11,932 nucleotides of DNA from Flavobacteriales bacterium (GTDB taxonomy: Bacteria > Bacteroidota > Bacteroidia > Flavobacteriales_F > PHOS-HE28), in contig JADKFY010000021.1 in the NCBI GenBank assembly GCA_016717305.1, positions 1-11,932 of the forward strand, in the 5' to 3' direction. Shown piece by piece: positions 7,143 through 11,932 of the stretch. Made by a program: the position numbers and the translations under genes. Numbering within the stretch: the first letter of the stretch is position 1; each line of letters opens with the position of its first letter. Below the pieces are notes generated by a model. That model saw nothing but the letters and a program-made list of their open reading frames with translations. It did not search any database and was not told the origin of the DNA.

Positions 7143-8661
7143 TTAAAGGCCGCCAAGTTTGCGAATGGAAACACAGATGACGCCGATCCGCACAAGGAAT
7201 CCACTACCATGAACATCTTTGCGGAGAGGAAAGCGGCGCTCAGAAATACGCCGCACACGCACACCGCGGTGATCCAGATCAGGTCCACCAGCAACATGAC
7301 CCAGCGTGTAACGGCTGTTCTTCACGTTCACACTTCCGAAGTAAAGCGCGACCACATAGAACGTTGTTTCTGCCGCGCCTTTGAAGAGGCAAAGAGCTGC
7401 CCGGTGAGTGTCCAGGCCATGGTCTTCATCGCACCCAACATGAAGCCGCGTGATCCTCCTGCGCTGAACGGGCGCATAAGCGCGACCGGTATGGCATCGA
7501 TCAACCGCTTGTCCACGCCTACCAGTCCCATCGTCCACGAAATGACGTCCATCACAATGGTCATCAATCCGCTGTTGCGGAAAATGCTGAGCGCCGCAAG
7601 CATCGTGATCAATGGGCAGCACCCGAAGGACTGTGGTGAAGCCATCCTTCGCGCCGTGGATGAACGAGTCGAACATGTTGGTGCCTTTCTCCGTGAAGTA
7701 CTTCTCGAAGAGGAACGCATAGCCCACGATCATTGCGATAATCGCCAGCACGCAGCCATTGCTCAGGTTATCGTGAAGTGGAATTTCTGAACACCCGTGA
7801 GCTGCGTGATGTAGGTCATCAACCCACCGATGATGCCACTGATCAAGAGCACGAACAACATGACCGGGAGGTTGAACAAGTTGATCCGCTGGCGAAAGCC
7901 CACGATGAACAGCGCCGCTAACGTGCCTACGAACGACGTGATGATCGTGGGGATCATGATGTCCGCTGGATTCGCAGCGCCCTGTGCAGCACGATAACCG
8001 ATGATGCTCGTGGGCAGCAGCGTGAGCCCGGCTGCATGCAAGCACAGGAACATGATCTGGCTGTTCGATGCTTTGTCTTCCGGTCGCCAGGCGGTTGCTC
8101 TCCTGCATGCTTTCCATCGCCTTCAGGCCGAAGGGTGTGGCGGCACTGTCGAGCCCGAGGAAATTCGCCGCGAAATTCAACGTCATGAAACCGTAGGCCG
8201 GGTGCTCGTGCGGCGGATCAGGGAAAGATCCGGCGGAAGACAGGGGAGAGGAAGCGCGCGAGTTTTTCCATGGCGCGTGAGTCCACCAAGAGGTTCAACA
8301 GGCCGCAGAAGAACGTGAGGTAGCCGATCAATGGTAGCCACAGATCGGTGATCGTGCCGCGACAGGTCTGGAACAAACCATCTGCAGACTGCTTGCCGAT
8401 GTTCGCACTTAGTATGCCGCCCTTGCTCAACTTGAAAAGCGTATCGCCGTGTTGAACACCATTGTCACCAGCATTGCGCAATTCGGCAAGGAAAGGTGTG
8501 CCTGCGATCGCTATCGTATCGCGCTCCGCCACCACCAACGCGTCACCCTGCTTGCCGTTCACCATGCTGCCCAAGGTGTACTGCCGTCCAGCGAACAACA
8601 TCACCAGGATGTAGCCGATGCTGAGGAGTAGAATGAAGGTCCAGAAGCGGCTGAGGGCCAT
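7143..8661 (-). CDS. SpmA/SpmB-like nucleoside-recognition (Gate) domain membrane protein, fused form, frameshifted
   Basis: The start at 8661 gives a membrane N-terminus, MALSRFWTFILLLSIGYILV. The SpmA half follows: GTITDLWLPLIGYLTFFCGL, AMEKLARFLSPVFRRIFPDP, MTLNFAANFLGLDSAATPFG and LKAMESMQ, then a hydrophobic stretch (FLCLHAAGLTLLPTSIIGYR; IIGGLMTYITQLTGV). The SpmB half reads FIHGAKDGFTTVLRVLP, MLAALSIFRNSGLMTIVMDV, ALMRPFSAGGSRGFMLGAMK, GAAETTFYVVALYFGSVNVK. These are hallmark motifs of the two Gate-domain spore maturation proteins, joined in one ~506-residue chain as is common in Bacteroidota. At least five frame changes occur. The C-terminus is uncertain; TAA at 7145-7143 is the best stop. 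In Bacillus the pair acts in spore core dehydration; in this presumably non-sporulating organism the role is unknown, perhaps transport. Probable first gene of the minus-strand run. Confidence 0.9.
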
Positions 8662-8825
8662 GGGTTGTTCGGTGGTTGGACAAAGCAGCAATGGAATCAG
8701 GATCCATTCGTACTCCATCCCCACTCGTGGCGAACAAACCGATGTGAAAGAGATGGCGGTGATGCGCCGGCGTGTGCGATCTTGGCGCCCCAAGCATCCC
8801 CACAGATCCCCGCAACATGCTCCTA
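8662..8825. promoter_or_regulatory. Divergent intergenic region between the SpmAB-like gene and the serine hydrolase
   Basis: Both genes start outward from this 164-base gap, so it should contain both promoters. On the minus strand a TTTG followed after about 22 bases by TACGAATG loosely resembles the Bacteroidota -33 TTTG / -7 TAnnTTTG pattern, but the second box is a poor match. No Shine-Dalgarno site, operator or riboswitch fold was recognised. Confidence 0.35.
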
Positions 8826-10640
8826 ATGAAGAATGCGCTCTCCCGTTTCCTGATGATCGCATTGTTTGGTTCCTGTTCCGATCCCGGGCCGGCGGTGGTG
8901 GCGAAAGACCCCATCCTCGAAGTGGAAACCGGCCTTTGTTATCCCAACTACCTGGTAGGCGACTCCACTTGGACCATTGAGGAGCGCATGGCGCATTACG
9001 GTGTGGCCGGCATGAGTATCGCGGTGATCAAGGACAACAAGATCGCATGGATCAAGAGTTACGGTGTTGTGGACAAGGAGACCAAAGAGCCCGTTACGGA
9101 CGCCACGCTCTTTCAGGCAGGATCCATCAGCAAGCCGGTTTCCACATATGGCGCTTTGAAGCTGGCAGAGCTGGGCCTGATCACATTGGATGCTGATGTG
9201 AACACGCAGTTGCATTCGTGGAAACTGCCGGAGAATGAGTTCACGCAGAAGCAGAAAGTCACGCCGAAGTTGTTGCTTGGCCATATGGCTGGCACCACTG
9301 TGCACGGCTTTCTCGGCTACAGCCCCGACCTGCCCGTGCCCTCGCTTGTGCAGGTTCTGAGCGGTGAAGCACCTGCAAATTCGCCACCCATCGTTGTGGA
9401 CAAGCTGCCAGGCGAGAGTTTCCGCTATTCCGGCGGCGGCTATTGCATTATCCAGCAATTGATGATCGATGCCAAGGGCGCGACTTTCCCCGCCATCATG
9501 GATGAATTGGTGCTGCGCCCATTGGGAATGACCAAGAGCACGTACGATCAACCCCTGACCGGTGAACACTTGAAAATGGCCGCCACAGGCTACGTGCCCG
9601 ATGGGTCCATGACGAAAGGGAAACGACATACGTATCCCGAAATGGCCGCCGCTGGTTTGTGGACCACCGCGGAGGACCTCGCGCGCTATGTGATGGACGT
9701 TCAGCGTTCGTACAGCAGCGACAGTGGCGCTGTGATCTCCAAGGCTTCGGCCGCGATGATGCTGTCGCCGTACATGGAACCCTTTGCAGGCGTGGGCATG
9801 TTCCTGCGGATGAACCAAGGTGAAACTTCTTTCGGACACGGAGGTTGGGATGAAGGTTTCTCGAGCGAATGCATCGCATACCGCGACAAGGGCTACGGTG
9901 TGGTGGTCCTTACCAATTCCAACCAGCCGGACTTCATCAGTGAGGTGATCCGTTCCGTTGCGCGGGCTTATGATTGGAATGGGTATGTACCCACGTATAC
10001 CAAAATGGAAATGGATCCAGCAGCGCTTGGAACGGTAAGTGGGCGCTACCGCCTTTCAGGAAACTCCATGACGACCATTTCACATTCGGGTGGCCGCTTG
10101 TTCCGGCAGGCCATGGGCGAGGAGCCGGTTGAAATGTTCCGGATATCGGATTCCACCTACATCAGTCGGGACGGCGACTTCCCTATCCAGTTCAAGGGAT
10201 CAGCAGCAGATAGCACGATGATCATGGTGTGTTGGGATACCGAAAAATGGACTGCCGCGTCAAGCTACCCAAGGTTGCAGGAAAATGACCGCCTGCCGAT
10301 CGAGATGGTCCTTTCCGGTGATGTGGAAGGGGCCCTCATCGCTTACCGAACACGCCTGGTTGCGGATCCCAAGGATCAGTCCATTTCCGAACAAGCGATC
10401 AACGATCTGGGCTACCAATTGCTCGGCAACGGAAAGATCGTGATGGCCAGGGATCTGTTCAACGTGAACAGGCAGCTATATCCCAAAAGTGCCAATGCGA
10501 ACGATAGTTATGCCGAAGCCTGCTTGAAGAACGGAGAAAAAGATCTGGCGCTGACCTATTACAAAAAAGCCGTCGCTATGGACCCCACCAACAGCAACGC
10601 GGCGCGGGTGATCAAGGAGTTGGAGGAAGGAGAACGTTAA
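8826..10640 (+). CDS. Serine hydrolase (beta-lactamase / class C family) lipoprotein with C-terminal TPR-like tail
   Basis: This is intact in one frame, about 604 residues. The start at 8826 (MKNALSRFLMIALFGSC) gives a lipoprotein-type signal with Cys at residue 17; an ATG at 8817 would add three residues. The catalytic domain shows the S-x-x-K nucleophile motif SISK (about residues 100-103, in QAGSISKPVSTYGALKLAEL), LLLGHMAGTTVHGF, YSGGGY (about 201, in the place of the usual Y-x-N motif), ELVLRPLGMTKSTY, AAAGLWTTAEDLARYV and HGGWDEGF (about 338, the K/H-T/x-G motif). This arrangement suggests a peptidase or esterase rather than a true beta-lactamase (inference). A variable middle domain follows, then a helical end: AINDLGYQLL, FNVNRQLYPKSANANDSYAE and YYKKAVAMDPTN, resembling TPR repeats. 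It is divergent from the SpmAB-like gene, 164 bases apart. Confidence 0.95.
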   Translation: MKNALSRFLMIALFGSCSDPGPAVVAKDPILEVETGLCYPNYLVGDSTWTIEERMAHYGVAGMSIAVIKDNKIAWIKSYGVVDKETKEPVTDATLFQAGSISKPVSTYGALKLAELGLITLDADVNTQLHSWKLPENEFTQKQKVTPKLLLGHMAGTTVHGFLGYSPDLPVPSLVQVLSGEAPANSPPIVVDKLPGESFRYSGGGYCIIQQLMIDAKGATFPAIMDELVLRPLGMTKSTYDQPLTGEHLKMAATGYVPDGSMTKGKRHTYPEMAAAGLWTTAEDLARYVMDVQRSYSSDSGAVISKASAAMMLSPYMEPFAGVGMFLRMNQGETSFGHGGWDEGFSSECIAYRDKGYGVVVLTNSNQPDFISEVIRSVARAYDWNGYVPTYTKMEMDPAALGTVSGRYRLSGNSMTTISHSGGRLFRQAMGEEPVEMFRISDSTYISRDGDFPIQFKGSAADSTMIMVCWDTEKWTAASSYPRLQENDRLPIEMVLSGDVEGALIAYRTRLVADPKDQSISEQAINDLGYQLLGNGKIVMARDLFNVNRQLYPKSANANDSYAEACLKNGEKDLALTYYKKAVAMDPTNSNAARVIKELEEGER

Positions 10641-10737
10641 GTGATTCGTCAGGAGGAAAGTCAATGATCCCAGAATGCCCAACAGAAAACCGACCATGGG
10701 GCTCAATATGTTAATGTTGTTCGTGGAGAGATGATCT
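10641..10737. other. Convergent intergenic gap
   Basis: The 97 bases between the serine hydrolase stop and the stop of the choice-of-anchor L gene should terminate transcripts from both sides. No strong stem with a T-tract was found by eye. Confidence 0.4.
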
Positions 10738-11848
10738 TCACTCGATAACGAATTTCGAGTTCATTTGAGCGCCGTTCTGTCCGGTCAAGTGGAGTATGTA
10801 CATGCCTGTGGACAAGGCAGCAATATTCAAGGGTTTGCACCCCATGCCCCTGGGAGCGTTCCCGCAACACGGTACGGCCAATGCGATCCGTTATCGTCAC
10901 TTCGGCATCGCTACCCGTGTGATCGTGGAAAAAGAGAAGTCCATTCAAAGCATCCACTCGGACCTGTGGATCATGTGATGTTGGTTCGTTTATCGCGCTG
11001 AAGAGATCCGATGTGAATCCGTTCGCCGCGATGAAAACTGCCGAATCGAAAGCTGTGTCGCCTCCATCCGCGATCACTAGTTTCAAGTGGTACATAGATC
11101 CGCTGATCACGGCAGCAACAGCCGTCATTGCTACTGTTTGTCCGTCAAGTTGAATTTCAGTGCTACCTGTGTTGTCCACGTAGTAGGCACTGTTCTGCTC
11201 CCAATTGGGATCCAATTGAGCGCAGTTGCTGGCGATATTCAAACCACCTGGTATCCCCGAATTCACTGTGTTGATCGTGATAGGTATGGTTCCGCCCGGC
11301 ACCACGGCAACATTGACGGCATTGTTTTCGAATGGACCATTGATGCCAGGACCACTCAAGAAAATGCCAAACGCATCGTTAGCGATACCGCACACGTATT
11401 CGGGATATTCCTCCGATCCGAATGCGAATCGCAACCAAACAGAATCTTCAGTTGAAATGAAATCGAATTCCAGTCTCGCCACGTCATTCATTGAATAGCC
11501 GCTGAGTATTTCCAAGTCCGTATCCGATGCACCAAAATTTCCGCCACCAAGGGTATATGACCCGCTAGTGTTCGGTCCATTAGCCACAGCAATGCTGCCC
11601 GATGCGAGTATCACGCCTTGGTCCCAACCCAAAGACGAGGTCCCGTTATTGAACGATCCCGCTTGTTCATTGACGAAGGTGCCACTTGTAGAGTTGAACA
11701 ACACATTGCTCGCCGTAATGCCGGGGCCTAACAACATGTTCTGCACCAGTTCCAATGGGTTCATCGTATTGTCCACGGTCAATTGGGCCGGAAGTAGATA
11801 CGGGGAAATAACCAGTGGTATCAGGTGTAAGGTTCGCTTCACGTTCAT
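10738..11848 (-). CDS. Choice-of-anchor L domain protein with T9SS sorting tail, one frameshift
   Basis: A secreted surface protein of about 370 residues. The signal peptide is MNVKRTLHLIPLVISPYLLP followed by AQLTVDNTMNPLELVQNML. The choice-of-anchor L domain opens with LVQNMLLGPGITASNVLFN, has GTFVNEQAGSFNNGTSSLGW and DQGVILASGSI, and carries the hallmark FAFGSEEYPEYV, NDAFGIFLSGPGI. Later blocks are VVPGGTIPITINTVNSG, YYVDNTGSTEIQLDGQTVAM, HLKLVIADGGDTAFDSAVFI. The C-terminal sorting domain reads DALNGLLFFHDHTGSDAEVT, ITDRIGRTVLRERSQGHGV, then after one extra base near 10830, LNIAALSTGMYILHLTG and MNSKFVIE, with TGA at 10740-10738. Without the correction the frame runs on to 10703 with an unrelated, Arg-rich end. 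The role of this domain is not known; it is common in Bacteroidota T9SS cargo. Confidence 0.92.
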
Positions 11849-11932
11849 CGGTTGATCAGTCTAACTGGTTTTGCAAAGACGCCGTCGCTGGGATCTAGGG
11901 AGCTTCGGATGGGCTGCGTTGATCGTCGTGAG
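11849..11932 (-). promoter_or_regulatory. Upstream region of the choice-of-anchor L gene, cut by the window edge
   Basis: These 84 bases precede the gene's start and should include its promoter. A TTTGCAAAACCAGTTAGACTG stretch upstream of the ATG has TTTG and TAGACTG elements, but their spacing is much shorter than the Bacteroidota -33/-7 arrangement, so no promoter is claimed. No gene is visible. Confidence 0.3.

Noticed and set aside
7143..8186. 347-residue minus-strand frame taken as one protein
   Set aside because: It alternates real SpmAB segments (start, 7740-7630, 7390-7300) with His-rich out-of-frame filler, so it is not the true translation.
1..8661. Programmed frameshifting or recoding as a biological explanation
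   Set aside because: The shifts occur many times per gene in unrelated families, in both directions, without common slippery sites or downstream structures.
8823..9839. Long (338-residue) minus-strand open frame
   Set aside because: It lies opposite the well-supported serine hydrolase, has no recognisable domain, and is His/Gly-rich in the way GC-biased antisense frames are.
1..11932. CRISPR arrays, tRNA genes, insertion sequences, attachment sites
   Set aside because: No regularly spaced direct repeats, cloverleaf-like segments with CCA-type ends, transposase motifs or terminal inverted repeats were seen by eye.

Overview
The window looks like a piece of a Bacteroidota chromosome, most likely a Flavobacteriales-type environmental lineage of moderately high GC. 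Evidence: three proteins end in type IX secretion (T9SS) type-A sorting tails, one carries a choice-of-anchor L domain, there are Bacteroidota-style lipoproteins and a LolA chaperone, and Shine-Dalgarno sites are not evident. No tRNA, rRNA, CRISPR array, insertion sequence or phage gene was recognised.

Layout, left to right: the N-terminal third of a Kup potassium transporter (minus, cut by the left edge); a poorly readable stretch leading into the C-terminus of a T9SS-sorted protein (plus); a badly broken conserved protein of unknown function (minus); a secreted arylsulfotransferase-like protein with a T9SS tail (plus); then a five-gene minus-strand run, read right to left as a SpmA/SpmB-like membrane protein (start 8661), a SET-domain protein lysine methyltransferase, LolA, a small lipoprotein and a class I SAM methyltransferase (end 4297). 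Divergent from that run is an intact serine-hydrolase (beta-lactamase family) lipoprotein with a C-terminal TPR-like tail (plus). A choice-of-anchor L T9SS protein (minus) closes the window.

The dominant technical feature is frameshifting. Almost every gene left of about 8.7 kb reads correctly only if one hops between frames, at conserved motifs and often at short homopolymers. The right third is almost clean. This fits unpolished long-read sequence far better than mass pseudogene formation. Gene boundaries below come from joining frames at recognisable motifs, so internal coordinates are good but the exact indel sites are approximate.

Biologically, the window combines cell-surface and secretion functions (three T9SS cargoes, LolA, two lipoproteins) with ion uptake (Kup) and two methyltransferases. 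No coherent new multi-gene system is evident. The most unusual items are the eukaryote-like SET methyltransferase with a lysine/alanine-rich, histone-H1-like tail, and the uncharacterised protein at 1714-2486, which has a possible caspase-like His-Gly strand pattern.
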